64,000 nt of DNA from Streptomyces sp. R41 (GCF_041053055.1 NZ_CP163443.1:1922001-1986000); one strand, 5' to 3'; numbered from the stretch's first letter, positions 52,420 to 61,422 are shown. The notes: generated from the letters alone by a model not told the origin. Numbers and translations are program-made.

Positions 52420-53925
52420 ATGAGCACGTTCCGGACGCCTCGCCGCAGAGCTCGCCTGGCCCTGGCGGCGGCGATCACCGTGGCAGCCGCCTTAACGGGT
52501 CCGGTCTCGCAAGCCGCTTCCTCCACGTCCCCGTACACCGCTTCCGCCGAAGCCGGCGCCCCGTCCCCGGGAGCGGCAGGCCTCGGCGACCCGATCTTCC
52601 CGCTCGACGGCAACGGCGGATACAAGGTCAGCCGCTACCTCCTCGAGTTCGACTGGCAGGCCCCGAAGACACCCTTCGAGGCCGCCACGACGATCAAGGC
52701 GACCGCCACCCAGGCACTGTCCCGCTTCGACCTGGACTTCGCCGGGAACACCCTGCACACCGTGACCGTCGACGGGAAGCCGGCCGCCGCCGAACGCGAC
52801 GGCGACGAGCTGGTGGTCACCCCCGCGAAGCCCCTCGCCCGGGGCAAGGCCTTCACCGTCAAGGTCACCTACACCGCCGACCCGACCCAGATACGCCACC
52901 GCGACGACGCCATCGAGGACTACGGCTGGATCCCCACGCCGGACGGCACGGTGCTGTATCCGCAGCCCAACGGCGCCAAGATGATCTTTCCGTCGAACGA
53001 TCATCCGAGCCAGCGGGCACCGATCACCTTCCGCATCACCACGCCGCCGGACCTCAAGGCGGTCGCCAACGGCGAGCTCACCGACCGCACCGAGCAGGCC
53101 GACGGGCGCGTGAAGTGGACGTACGACTCCGAACAGCCGCTGGCGACGCAGCTCGCACAGCTGGCGATCGGCAAGTTCACCTTCGTCGACGGCACGGGCC
53201 CGCACGGGCTGCCGATCCGCGACGTGGTCCCGGACGACCTGGTCGCACCGACCGAGCAGTACCGCAAGCTCACCGCCGACCACATCACCTGGCTGGAGGA
53301 GCGGCTCGGCCCGTACCCCTTCAACCGGTACGGCCTCCTCGTCGGCGACACCGACCTGGGCGTGGCCCTGGAGACGCAGACGCTCTCCCTGATCCCGAAG
53401 GCCGACCTGCTCGGCGACCAGGTCAGCGCCGAGCGGAACCTGGTGCATGAGCTGACCCACCAGTGGACCGGTGACAGCGTCGGCATCAAGACCTGGTCCG
53501 ACCTGTGGCTGAGCGAGGGCCACGCCCGCTTCTACGAGCGGTTGTACTCGCAGGCGCACGGCGGCGACAGCTTCGAGGCCACGATGAAGACGGCGTACGC
53601 GAACCACGACCAGTGGCGCCACGACTACGGCGCCCCGGCCGAGCCCACCGAGCCGAACCTCTTCAAGCGCATGCGGTACGACGGCTCGGCGCTCGTGCTG
53701 TACGCGCTGCGCGAGAAGGTCGGCCAGGAGACGTTCGGGAAGATCGAGCGCGCCTGGGTCACCAAGTACCGCGGCAAGATCGCCGGTACGCAGGACTACA
53801 TAGACCTGGCGTCGAAGGTCGCCGGCCAGGACCTCGACGGCTTCCTGCACCCGTGGCTGTACGGCGCGAAGACCCCACCGATGCCGAACCACCCCGACTG
53901 GGTGGTCAATCCGGTCCAGAGCTGA
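52420..53925 (+). CDS. Secreted M1-family metallopeptidase with a TTA codon
   Basis: 501 residues. Signal peptide at about 1-40 (RRARLALAAAITVAAALTGP). Zinc site LVHELTHQWTGD with His343, Glu344 and His347, and the third ligand Glu366 in DLWLSEGHARF, the exact M1 spacing. GVALETQTLSLIP takes the place of the GAMEN exopeptidase loop. A typical aminopeptidase exported to the medium or cell surface. Leu25 is encoded by TTA (52492-52494), so translation should depend on the bldA tRNA. ATG with AAAGG upstream. Confidence 0.92.
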   Translation: MSTFRTPRRRARLALAAAITVAAALTGPVSQAASSTSPYTASAEAGAPSPGAAGLGDPIFPLDGNGGYKVSRYLLEFDWQAPKTPFEAATTIKATATQALSRFDLDFAGNTLHTVTVDGKPAAAERDGDELVVTPAKPLARGKAFTVKVTYTADPTQIRHRDDAIEDYGWIPTPDGTVLYPQPNGAKMIFPSNDHPSQRAPITFRITTPPDLKAVANGELTDRTEQADGRVKWTYDSEQPLATQLAQLAIGKFTFVDGTGPHGLPIRDVVPDDLVAPTEQYRKLTADHITWLEERLGPYPFNRYGLLVGDTDLGVALETQTLSLIPKADLLGDQVSAERNLVHELTHQWTGDSVGIKTWSDLWLSEGHARFYERLYSQAHGGDSFEATMKTAYANHDQWRHDYGAPAEPTEPNLFKRMRYDGSALVLYALREKVGQETFGKIERAWVTKYRGKIAGTQDYIDLASKVAGQDLDGFLHPWLYGAKTPPMPNHPDWVVNPVQS

Positions 53926-53931
53926 GCGGGC

Positions 53932-53960
53932 GGGCGGCCCCTGCACGGGAGGGGCCGCCC
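53932..53960. terminator. Terminator between M1 peptidase and C39-like peptidase genes
   Basis: GGGCGGCCCCT pairs perfectly with AGGGGCCGCCC (11 bp, 7-base loop) in the 39-base gap between convergent genes. Confidence 0.85.
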
Positions 53961-53964
53961 TGCT

Positions 53965-55317
53965 TCAGCGAACCCCCACCGCCGCCAGCGCCTTGCGCTG
54001 CCGAGCCGACGGATGCGCGGGGAAGTACAGATAACAGACGCCACCAGTACCGGAGACGACCTTCCCGGAGGCGTTGTACCGCTTGGTCCGCAGCCAGATG
54101 TTCTCCCACTCACGCCGCTTGTAGACGCGGCGCACCGCGTCGTCGCTCGGCGACGCCGGGTCGTTGGCGATCACATCGCCGTCCGCGGTGAACCCTATGA
54201 CGGTCATGAGGTGCCCCGAGGTGCCGTACCCCGCCCCCGTCAGCTCGGACTTGAGGAACGACTGGGACGTTATGGCCGGGATGCCGGCGGCGATCAGCGT
54301 CTCCAGATCCGTGAGCGAGCCGAGGCGGGTCACCACGCCCTGGAGGTCCTTGTACGTCGCCGCGTAGGCGGCGTTGAAGGGCCAGTTGCCGCAGCCCGCG
54401 TACTGGTAGTCGTATGTGAAGCGTGCCGCGTGGCACACCTGGGGATCGCCGTAGTCCGGGTTCACCCAGGCCAGTTGCTCCGCGGTGGGCTTACGGCCCC
54501 AGTACTCGATGATCATCTGCGAGGAGGTGGGGCTGCACCAGGCCTCGCCGCCGTTGTCGTATTCGGGGTACTGGCCCGCGTGGATCTCCTGCGAGTAGCG
54601 CGGGACGCCCAGTTCCTGGGCGAGGCCCGGTGTGGAGGCCGGGACGGTGAAGCGGTCGGGGACGTCGGAGCCCATCGCGCCGAGCCGCCACACCGTGGGA
54701 GTGATCCGGGTGCCCGGGGTGCGGTAGAGGGTCAGCCGCAGCCGGTACGAGACGAGGCGCAGGCCCGAAGCGGCGGCGTCGATGGAGAAGGTGTCTGTCC
54801 AGATGCTGCTCTTGCCGTCGCTCTGGTCGTCCACGGACGTCCGCCTGATGTCCTGGTCTCCGGCCGCCCAGCGGCCCATCACATACCAGGGGGTGTCCGT
54901 GCCGTCCGAGTACGTGCCGGTCAGCTCGACCTGGAGCCAGGTGCCCGCCGGGGTGTGCGCGTTCCAGGAGGCGATGGCCTCGGTGGACGGGACCGCGAGC
55001 CGGTGGACGGGGGAGGTCCAGGTCGCGTACTCCCAGCCGGCGGTCTTGCCGGTGTGCGGGTCCGTGTAGTCGTAGGTGCCGGCCGGGGCGGCGATCACCA
55101 GGCCGGGACGGACGCCCGGCACGGCCCGCGTGCCCTGCGCGCTGCCGCTTCGCCAGTCGGTGTACGAGGTCCAGGCACGGTTGTCCACGAGCGATGAGGG
55201 CGCTTCCGCCGACCCGGTCGGAGTGGCCGCGGCCGCGGGGCTCGCGGCGCCGGCCGCTGCCGCGGCGACCGCCGCGGCGAGGACGGCTCTGCGGGACGGC
55301 TCTGAAGCTCTGGTCAT
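53965..55317 (-). CDS. Secreted C39-like papain-fold peptidase
   Basis: 450 residues. The N-terminal SEPSRRAVLAAAVAAAAAGA is a twin-arginine-type signal. A 200-residue beta-rich domain precedes the C-terminal peptidase_C39_2 domain: LGVPRYSQEIHAGQYPEYD, catalytic Cys in GGEAWCSPTSSQMIIEYW, catalytic His in YGTSGHLMTVIGF and the following NDP. Exported, probably a cell-wall or protein-degrading cysteine peptidase; the family also contains non-proteolytic members. Converges on the M1 peptidase gene. Confidence 0.88.
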   Translation of the reverse strand: MTRASEPSRRAVLAAAVAAAAAGAASPAAAATPTGSAEAPSSLVDNRAWTSYTDWRSGSAQGTRAVPGVRPGLVIAAPAGTYDYTDPHTGKTAGWEYATWTSPVHRLAVPSTEAIASWNAHTPAGTWLQVELTGTYSDGTDTPWYVMGRWAAGDQDIRRTSVDDQSDGKSSIWTDTFSIDAAASGLRLVSYRLRLTLYRTPGTRITPTVWRLGAMGSDVPDRFTVPASTPGLAQELGVPRYSQEIHAGQYPEYDNGGEAWCSPTSSQMIIEYWGRKPTAEQLAWVNPDYGDPQVCHAARFTYDYQYAGCGNWPFNAAYAATYKDLQGVVTRLGSLTDLETLIAAGIPAITSQSFLKSELTGAGYGTSGHLMTVIGFTADGDVIANDPASPSDDAVRRVYKRREWENIWLRTKRYNASGKVVSGTGGVCYLYFPAHPSARQRKALAAVGVR

Positions 55318-55465
55318 GGGTGGGTGACCCCCAGTTCGTCCGGAAGCGACGGTTCAGGCGCACGGCTGCAAGCGGCGGGTTCAGACGTTGTCCAGTACAT
55401 GGCCGTGGGCCAACTATGGACGCCGGGGGCCGACTTCTGCCAGCACTTCGGCCCGCGTCGCACCC

Positions 55466-55477
55466 ACCAATATTGGT
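55466..55477. promoter_or_regulatory. 12-base AT-centred palindrome upstream of the C39-like peptidase
   Basis: ACCAATATTGGT is a perfect palindrome about 150 bases before the peptidase start. Rare in such GC-rich DNA; possible operator, regulator unknown. Confidence 0.35.
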
Positions 55478-55506
55478 CGGGACCACTGGCATGACCTGCG
55501 ACACCC

Positions 55507-55569
55507 AGGCCCTGTCGTCACCTTCCCGTCGTCCGCCCGCGAGGCAGGCGGGAAGGTGACGGCAGGGCC
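55507..55569 (-). terminator. Long interrupted hairpin after the permease gene
   Basis: AGGCCCTG/CAGGGCCT outer stem and GTCACCTTCCCG/CGGGAAGGTGAC inner stem, with a small mismatch between them and a 20-base loop. It is the second of two tandem hairpins downstream of the permease. Confidence 0.6.
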
Positions 55570-55572
55570 TGC

Positions 55573-55603
55573 GCCCCGGTGCGCGGCGCCGCCGCGCACC
55601 GGG
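55573..55603 (-). terminator. Terminator of the APC permease gene
   Basis: CCCCGGTGCGCGG pairs perfectly with CCGCGCACCGGGG (13 bp, CGCCG loop), 18 bases after the permease stop. Confidence 0.8.
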
Positions 55604-55620
55604 GTCGAGGGCGGGAGCCG

Positions 55621-57162
55621 TCAGATGAGGTCCATCGCCGCGACCTCGTCGGGCCGCCCGTAGCTGACCGGCCCCTGGAAGCGGCGGCGCGCCGTGGCGA
55701 ACCACCACACCGTGGCGATGATCAGCACCGCGGCCAGGGCGATCGACGCGTAGTTGAAGGTGTCGCCGGTGATCGGCGAGACCTGGGGCAGCATGAACAG
55801 CACGCTGCTGGCGAGGATCCAGATCACGGCCACCCAGCCGACGAACTTGCTCCAGCGGCCCAGGTGCCACGGGCCGGGCCGGAACTCGTCGCCGAGCCGC
55901 AGCCGCAGGAAGATCGGCACGGCGTAGGCGAGGAAGAGCCCGACGACGTTGACGCTGACGATGGCGGTGAAGGCCGTGTGCGACCACCAGCCGGGCACGA
56001 CAAGGGCCAGCGAGCAGGCAACCGCCAGCCAGACGGCCTTGACGGGGGTACGGGTGCGCGGCGAGACCGAGTGCCACCAGCGGGAGCCCGGCATCGCGCC
56101 GTCCCGGGAGAAGGCGAAGATCTGCCGGGTGTTGCTGGTCAGATTGGCCAGGCCGCAGAAGAGCATGGCCCCGATCACGATCAGCAGGATGGCCTTCGCT
56201 GTGCCCATGCCAAGCCCATCGATGAGAATCTGCACGGGCGGCGCCGAAGAGCTCGCCACTTGGCCATAGTCATGAATGCTGTATACAAGGGCGAGCATGA
56301 GGATCAGTCCGGTGATCGCCGAATAGCCGATCGCCCGCGTGATCCCCTTGGGCGCGTTGACCGTGGCGCGCACCGTTTCCTCGGACATGTGGAAGCTGCC
56401 GTCGAAGCCCGTGAAGGTCCAACTGGTGACCAGCAGGCCGAGCATCCCTCCGTAAAGGCCGTTCGTGAAACCGGTGTTGTTGACGAAATGCGTGACGAAC
56501 GAGGCCGACTGGTGGCCGTCGGGCATCACGATCAGGGTGCTCACGATCACTACGAGCCCGATCAGCAGCCACCACACCGAGATCCGGTTGAGCAGGGCGA
56601 CCAACTGCACGGTGTAGGTATTGGCCAGACCCTGGAGCACGATGATCAGCGCCGTGATCATGACCGTCTGCTGGGCGGTCGGCTCGTACGAGTGCCACTG
56701 CAGGGCGATGAAGGCCTGGATGAAGGTGGCGGCCGCGTACCCGGTGGCGGCCGTGCCGCCCACCTGGCCGACGAAATTCAGCCAGCCCGTGTACCAGGAC
56801 CAGGCACCCTTGTGGCGCTTGGCGAGCTTCCCGGCGGAGAAATAGAGCGCCCCGCTCGTCGGATAGGCGGAAGCCACCTCCGCCATGGCGGCGCCGATGA
56901 ACAGCACCATGACGGAGACGCCGATCCAGCCGAAAACGAGAATGCGCGGACCACCGGCATTCATACCGAATCCGAAGGATGAGAAAATACCGGAGATGAT
57001 GTTGATGATGGTGAAGGAGATCGCGAAATTGTCGAACGCCTGAAATCGGCGTGTGAGCTTTCGCGGATATCCCATCGCATGAAGTGTCGCGTCGTCGTCG
57101 AGCGCGGCGGAATCCTCGCCGACCTGACCTCTCGCGCGCGGGGCCGATATCCGTTCTGACAC
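55621..57162 (-). CDS. APC-family amino acid/GABA-type permease
   Basis: 513 residues with about 12 membrane helices. The first helix region FAISFTIINIISGIFSSFGF with GMNAGGPRILVFGWIGVSVM, then AEVASAYPTSGALYFSAGKL, belongs to the APC amino acid/choline/GABA branch. EVASAYPTSG and FTGFDGSFHMSEETVRA are its hallmarks. Imports an amino acid or amine; substrate not readable. GTG start with AAAGG upstream. Flanked by two hairpins at its 3' end. Confidence 0.9.
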   Translation of the reverse strand: MSERISAPRARGQVGEDSAALDDDATLHAMGYPRKLTRRFQAFDNFAISFTIINIISGIFSSFGFGMNAGGPRILVFGWIGVSVMVLFIGAAMAEVASAYPTSGALYFSAGKLAKRHKGAWSWYTGWLNFVGQVGGTAATGYAAATFIQAFIALQWHSYEPTAQQTVMITALIIVLQGLANTYTVQLVALLNRISVWWLLIGLVVIVSTLIVMPDGHQSASFVTHFVNNTGFTNGLYGGMLGLLVTSWTFTGFDGSFHMSEETVRATVNAPKGITRAIGYSAITGLILMLALVYSIHDYGQVASSSAPPVQILIDGLGMGTAKAILLIVIGAMLFCGLANLTSNTRQIFAFSRDGAMPGSRWWHSVSPRTRTPVKAVWLAVACSLALVVPGWWSHTAFTAIVSVNVVGLFLAYAVPIFLRLRLGDEFRPGPWHLGRWSKFVGWVAVIWILASSVLFMLPQVSPITGDTFNYASIALAAVLIIATVWWFATARRRFQGPVSYGRPDEVAAMDLI

Positions 57163-57249
57163 AACTGACCTTTCTGTGGGAGGTGACCGGACGACTGGGG
57201 GTGGCTGGGAGACTCGTCCGGGCGGCCCGGACGGCCGGTTCGGGCCGGG

Positions 57250-58206
57250 TCAGGCAGATCCCGGCACAGGAAGGCCGCAGGAGCGGCGGGCGCGGGAGAG
57301 CTGCTCCTCGGGCTCGCCGAACACGCTCCAGGGCATCCGGCAGGCGTAGGGCCCCATGGCCATGAAGACCGCGCGCGCCTCGAACTCGCGCTGGGCCATG
57401 AACAGCGCATGGGCCAGATACGCCAGGTCGAGCACCGGCGTGAACCGGTAACCCGGCACCTCGGGAAGCCAGTTCTGATAGATGGCGAGTGCGGTGGAGC
57501 GCCACTGGGGCTGCTCCCAGGTGCGGTCGACGAGCAGCTGCGAGGGGTTGTAGCTCTCCACCAGGGCCACCAGCGGAAGCAGCCGCAGCGGCGAGGAGGC
57601 GGGGGCTCGCTGACTCAGGAAGGCTGCGACGTCCCAGGCGGCGTTCACCGAACCGCCGTACCGCGTGAAGAAGAACGCCAGGAAGCGGTGGTGGCCCTCG
57701 CGGTTCCAGGGGTCGAGGCGGAGGATGTGCGAGAACAGCTGCCAGGGGCCGGGCGGCTGCGTGAGCAGGCCCTGCGGGGCGGGGTCACGCAGGTCGTGCA
57801 GCCGGGCCATGGCCAGTTTGGCGACGCAGGGCGTGGGATCGGCGGGTGCCATGGTCGCGGCCCGGTCGCACGCGGTGATCGCGATGCGCTCCAGGGCCTC
57901 GGCCCGGTCGTCCTTGGCGTCCGCCGCGCGCAACGCTCGCAGTACGGCCACGCGCGCCCACATCAGCGCGGCCTCGGGGGTCGGTTCCTCGGCCAGCCAG
58001 CGTTCGGCGAGGTCGGAGTCGGCGGCCTCGGAAGCCAGGACCAGGGAACGGTGGGCGCGCAGTCCGAAGTCACCGCGTGTCTCCGCCAGGGCTTCGTGGG
58101 CGCTCAGATAGCGGCCGGCCCGGACATCCACGCAGACGCTCGCGAGTCTGCGGTCGTCGGCCGCCGGATGCCACACATACTGCCCCTCGAATAACCCCGC
58201 GGCCAT
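57250..58206 (-). CDS. Helical TPR-like protein of unknown function with a TTA codon
   Basis: 318 residues, family not recognised. Helical, TPR-like units (HEALAETRGDFGLRAHRSLV, ERWLAEEPTPEAALMWARVA, AQREFEARAVFMAMGPYACR), with HHRFLAFFFTRYGGSVNAAW in the middle. No signal peptide. ATG at 58206 has AGGGG close upstream; a TTG start 14 codons earlier is an alternative. Codon 5 is TTA (58192-58194 on the minus strand), so expression should need the bldA tRNA, i.e. late growth or development. Confidence 0.75.
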   Translation of the reverse strand: MAAGLFEGQYVWHPAADDRRLASVCVDVRAGRYLSAHEALAETRGDFGLRAHRSLVLASEAADSDLAERWLAEEPTPEAALMWARVAVLRALRAADAKDDRAEALERIAITACDRAATMAPADPTPCVAKLAMARLHDLRDPAPQGLLTQPPGPWQLFSHILRLDPWNREGHHRFLAFFFTRYGGSVNAAWDVAAFLSQRAPASSPLRLLPLVALVESYNPSQLLVDRTWEQPQWRSTALAIYQNWLPEVPGYRFTPVLDLAYLAHALFMAQREFEARAVFMAMGPYACRMPWSVFGEPEEQLSRARRSCGLPVPGSA

Positions 58207-58422
58207 CTTCCCCTGTCCATCCCCGTACGACGCTTCACAGTTGCGCAACAGGCACCCTACTCAGCATCAAGGGGAACCGGAACGGCGTTTGCGAAATACC
58301 TGGTTCCGCCTCGCCCACGGTTATACGGAGAGCGAAAGGATTTCTTGAGGATTGTTCAATGATTAGTTCAATGCGGCACTATTCGGTGCCCACGGATCCG
58401 CTGTGAACGCCATCCGGATAGA

Positions 58423-59091
58423 ATGTCCCCCAGGAATATGCCGACATCTCACCGCACCCCGGGAAGCCCCATTCACGACCTCGCCGCACACCTGCGCCGA
58501 CTGCCGCCTTCCTGCGGCCCCGTCCGCCTGATCGGCGTCGACGGGCACGCGGGCTCCGGAAAAACCACATTCGCCGGGCAGTTGGCGGCGGCACTGGGCG
58601 ACGCGCCCGTGCTGCACCTCGACGACATAGCGACGCACGAGGAGCTCTTCGCCTGGACGGAGCGGCTGCTGCGCCAGGTGGTCGAGCCGCTGCGCCGGGG
58701 CGAGGCCGCGCACTACACCCCGTACGACTGGATCGCCCGGACTTTCGGCCCGGCCCGTGCGCTGCCGCCCGCGCCCGTGATCCTCCTGGAAGGCGTCGGC
58801 GCGGGCCGACGCGCGATGCGCCCGTTCCTGGCGCGACTGCTGTGGATGGAGTTGCCGCACGACGAAGCGTGGACGCGCGGGCGGGTCCGGGACGGGGAGG
58901 CGCAGAGCGAGTTCTGGGCCGGATGGGTCCGCGCGGAGCGCCAACACTTCACCAAGGACCCCTCAAGGCCGTTCGCCGATCTTCTGGTGCGGCAGTGTTC
59001 TGAGGGGTACGAGGTGCTGCCGGGGCCAGTTGAGACGCCAGGACCGGACCACATCATCACTCACGGTGACGGACCATCCGCAGTGTGCTGA
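58423..59091 (+). CDS. Uridine kinase-like P-loop protein
   Basis: 222 residues. P-loop GVDGHAGSGKTTFAGQLAA at about 38-56, then VLHLDDIATHEELFAW, the Asp-rich acceptor loop, PYDWIARTFGP and PVILLEGVGAGRRAMR. This is the organisation of the uridine kinase/nucleoside kinase-like group, but specificity is unknown. ATG at 58423; ribosome site weak, and an ATG five codons later is possible. Confidence 0.82.
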   Translation: MSPRNMPTSHRTPGSPIHDLAAHLRRLPPSCGPVRLIGVDGHAGSGKTTFAGQLAAALGDAPVLHLDDIATHEELFAWTERLLRQVVEPLRRGEAAHYTPYDWIARTFGPARALPPAPVILLEGVGAGRRAMRPFLARLLWMELPHDEAWTRGRVRDGEAQSEFWAGWVRAERQHFTKDPSRPFADLLVRQCSEGYEVLPGPVETPGPDHIITHGDGPSAVC

Positions 59092-59556
59092 ACGTGTGAA
59101 GACCCCTGCATGAGAAGTTCCCTCAGTGCTTCAACTCGGCTTGACCGGGGGGCCGTACAGGACTTACGTTCTCAATGTGCGGCTTTCGAGGCCGCCCGCA
59201 GTCGCGAAGCCCCCGGTTGTTCCCCCGTGATCGGGGGCTTCGTTCTGCCCAGACCCTCTCTTTCCGGGCGCTGCGTGCCGTGATTCGCTCACCCTCGGTC
59301 ACCGTGCGAAGTGCGCCCCATCTGCTCCCACCTCGTGGAACGGGGTGTGGCGGCACCCTTCGGCCCGCGTATGCACCGCAGGTACGATGCCTCTCGGTGC
59401 GACCTTCGGACGGCTGCTCTGCGCACCGATGCAACTCCCGTCCGCGGCACGGCGGTTCGACCAAAGCTGCCGACGGGCACCGGCCCGGCGGCGAGGGGGT
59501 GTCCTGATCCACGAGACACTCCCTGACCATCGGGGGCACGGTTTGTGGGGGACGTG
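59092..59556. other. 465-base region upstream of the CbxX-like gene
   Basis: No gene supported. The left part holds a promoter-like pair and a strong hairpin, read as a possible small RNA (listed separately). The remainder is probably the leader of the CbxX-like gene; no other structure stands out. Confidence 0.55.
59176..59250 (+). ncRNA. Candidate small RNA with its own promoter and terminator
   Basis: TTGACC (59141-59146) and TTACGT (59164-59169) with a 17-base spacer look like a housekeeping promoter. About seven bases on, a GCGGC/GCCGC hairpin (59180-59196) is followed by CGAAGCCCCCG (59205-59215) pairing with CGGGGGCTTCG (59232-59242) around a C-rich 16-base loop, then TTCTG. A ~75-nt RNA would result. 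It could instead be just the terminator of the upstream kinase gene, so expression data are decisive. Confidence 0.4.
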
Positions 59557-61422
59557 ATGGACTTCGGCACGCAGGGCCCTCAGGCCCCGGCCGACCTCGC
59601 CTGGCTGCGAGGTGTGGATGCCTACACGATGGGCGCCTATCCGCAGGCGGAGGAGGAGTTCCGCGCCGCGGTCCGGATGGACCCTGGCATGGCGGACGGC
59701 TGGCTCGGACTGCACGCGCTGCGGGTGGACACGACGACCGCGCTGCTGCGGATGTTCCGGCACCGGGAACGCTTCGGGGAGCAGCGCACCCGGCATCGTC
59801 GCACCCTCAACTCCTGGTACTGGCTGGGCTGGTGGGTCCAGCCGGTGCTGGAGAGCCCGCGCGATCTGCTGCTCGCGCACGCCTCGCACTGGCTCGACGG
59901 ACGACATGTCCCGGAGCTAGACCGGGCGCTTGCGGGTCTTCCGCCCGTCGACGCGGACCCCCAGGTGCGATTCCTGCACGCCTGCCGCGCCTACCTTGTC
60001 AAGGACTGGGAGCAGTTGGTCCGGCACACCGATCCGCTGATCAACGATCCCATGCTGGGCATAGAGGCCGGCCTCTTCGGCGGCATGGCGCGCGTCCGCC
60101 TCGAGATGTACGGCCAGGCGGAGCCGCTCCTCGCCTCCGCACTGATGCGCTGTCGCAGCGAGCAGCCCCAGCGCAAGGAGCTGCGCTACTGGCTGGCGCG
60201 GGCGCACGAGGGCACCGGGCGGTCCGCCGCCGCGCTCCCCCTGTACCGGGCGGTGCACCGGGTCGACCCCTCCTTCATGGACACCTCGGCACGGCTCGCG
60301 GCGATCTCCGAGGGCGACGGGTACGACGATGCCGCCGCCGACCTGGCGGCGATCACGCTCGCCGGGGTCGGGCAGGACGTGATGGAGGGCCCGGACGGTG
60401 TGGATCCGCTGTTCGGTGCCGAGGGACGGGACCTGAAGCTCTCGGAGCCCGACCTCCCACCACCGGGCGGGCTGCCTCCGGAGACCGATTCGGTGCGCGA
60501 GAAGGCCGTGCTGCCGGTGCAGCCGCTGCCCGCCGGGCCGACCGACCCCGCATTACTCGAAGAGGCGCTCGCCGAACTGGAGCGCATGGTGGGCCTGGAG
60601 CCCGTGAAGCGCCAGGTCAAGGCGCTGTCGGCGCAGTTGAACATGGCGAGGCTGCGCGCCGGGCAGGGGCTCCCGGTCCAGCCGCCGAAGCGGCACTTCG
60701 TCTTCTCCGGCCCCTCCGGCACCGGCAAGACCACCGTGGCCCGCATCCTCGGCCGGGTCTTCTACGCGCTCGGGCTGCTCGGCGGCGACCATCTGGTGGA
60801 GGCGCAGCGGGCGGACCTGGTCGGCGAGTATCTCGGCCAGACGGCGGTCAAGGCCAACGAGTTGATCGACTCCGCCATCGGCGGCGTCCTCTTCGTCGAC
60901 GAGGCCTACTCGTTGTCGAACTCCGGGTACGGCAAGGGTGACGCGTACGGAGACGAGGCCCTGCAGGTGCTCCTGAAGCGGGCCGAGGACAACCGCGACC
61001 ACCTCGTCGTCATCCTCGCCGGCTACCCCGAGGGCATGGACCGCCTTCTGGCCGCCAACCCCGGCCTCTCCTCCCGCTTCACCACCCGCGTCGACTTCCC
61101 CTCCTACCGGCCCCTCGAACTCACCTCCATCGGCGAGGTGCTGGCCGCGGAGAACGGCGACGCGTGGGACGAGGAGGCGCTGGACGAGCTGCGCTCGATC
61201 GCCGGGCATGTCGTCGACCAGGGATGGATCGACGAGCTCGGCAATGGGCGCTTTCTGCGCACGCTGTACGAGAAGAGCTGCGCGTATCGCGACCTCCGGC
61301 TGTCGCTGTACCCCGGGACGCTGTCCCGTGACGACTTGTCGACGCTGCGGCTGCCGGATCTGATGCAGGCGTACGGGGAGGTTCTGTCGGGGCGGGGGCC
61401 GCAGGATCCGTCCACGATGTGA
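59557..61422 (+). CDS. CbxX/EccA-like AAA+ ATPase with N-terminal TPR region and a TTA codon
   Basis: 621 residues. The N-terminal ~300 residues are TPR-like (WLRGVDAYTMGAYPQAEEEF, LRYWLARAHEGTGRSAAALP). The AAA domain has LERMVGLEPVKRQVKALSAQ, Walker A FSGPSGTGKTTVARIL near 386, Walker B GGVLFVDEAYSLSNSGYG, and sensor/arginine region NPGLSSRFTTRVDFPSY. The layout matches CbxX/CfqX and the type VII secretion ATPase EccA, but no other ESX gene is in view. Leu333 is TTA (60553-60555). ATG at 59557 follows GGGGG; a GTG four codons upstream is possible. Confidence 0.9.
   Translation: MDFGTQGPQAPADLAWLRGVDAYTMGAYPQAEEEFRAAVRMDPGMADGWLGLHALRVDTTTALLRMFRHRERFGEQRTRHRRTLNSWYWLGWWVQPVLESPRDLLLAHASHWLDGRHVPELDRALAGLPPVDADPQVRFLHACRAYLVKDWEQLVRHTDPLINDPMLGIEAGLFGGMARVRLEMYGQAEPLLASALMRCRSEQPQRKELRYWLARAHEGTGRSAAALPLYRAVHRVDPSFMDTSARLAAISEGDGYDDAAADLAAITLAGVGQDVMEGPDGVDPLFGAEGRDLKLSEPDLPPPGGLPPETDSVREKAVLPVQPLPAGPTDPALLEEALAELERMVGLEPVKRQVKALSAQLNMARLRAGQGLPVQPPKRHFVFSGPSGTGKTTVARILGRVFYALGLLGGDHLVEAQRADLVGEYLGQTAVKANELIDSAIGGVLFVDEAYSLSNSGYGKGDAYGDEALQVLLKRAEDNRDHLVVILAGYPEGMDRLLAANPGLSSRFTTRVDFPSYRPLELTSIGEVLAAENGDAWDEEALDELRSIAGHVVDQGWIDELGNGRFLRTLYEKSCAYRDLRLSLYPGTLSRDDLSTLRLPDLMQAYGEVLSGRGPQDPSTM

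Larger units (their letters stand above)
55318..55620. other. Region between C39-like peptidase and permease genes
   Basis: 303 bases without a gene. The right part has two successive hairpins after the permease stop. The left part is the promoter region of the C39-like peptidase, with a perfect ACCAATATTGGT palindrome at 55466-55477. Confidence 0.6.

Noticed and set aside
59539..61422. Type VII secretion locus
   Set aside because: Only an EccA-like ATPase is present; no EccB-E, WXG100 or mycosin genes.
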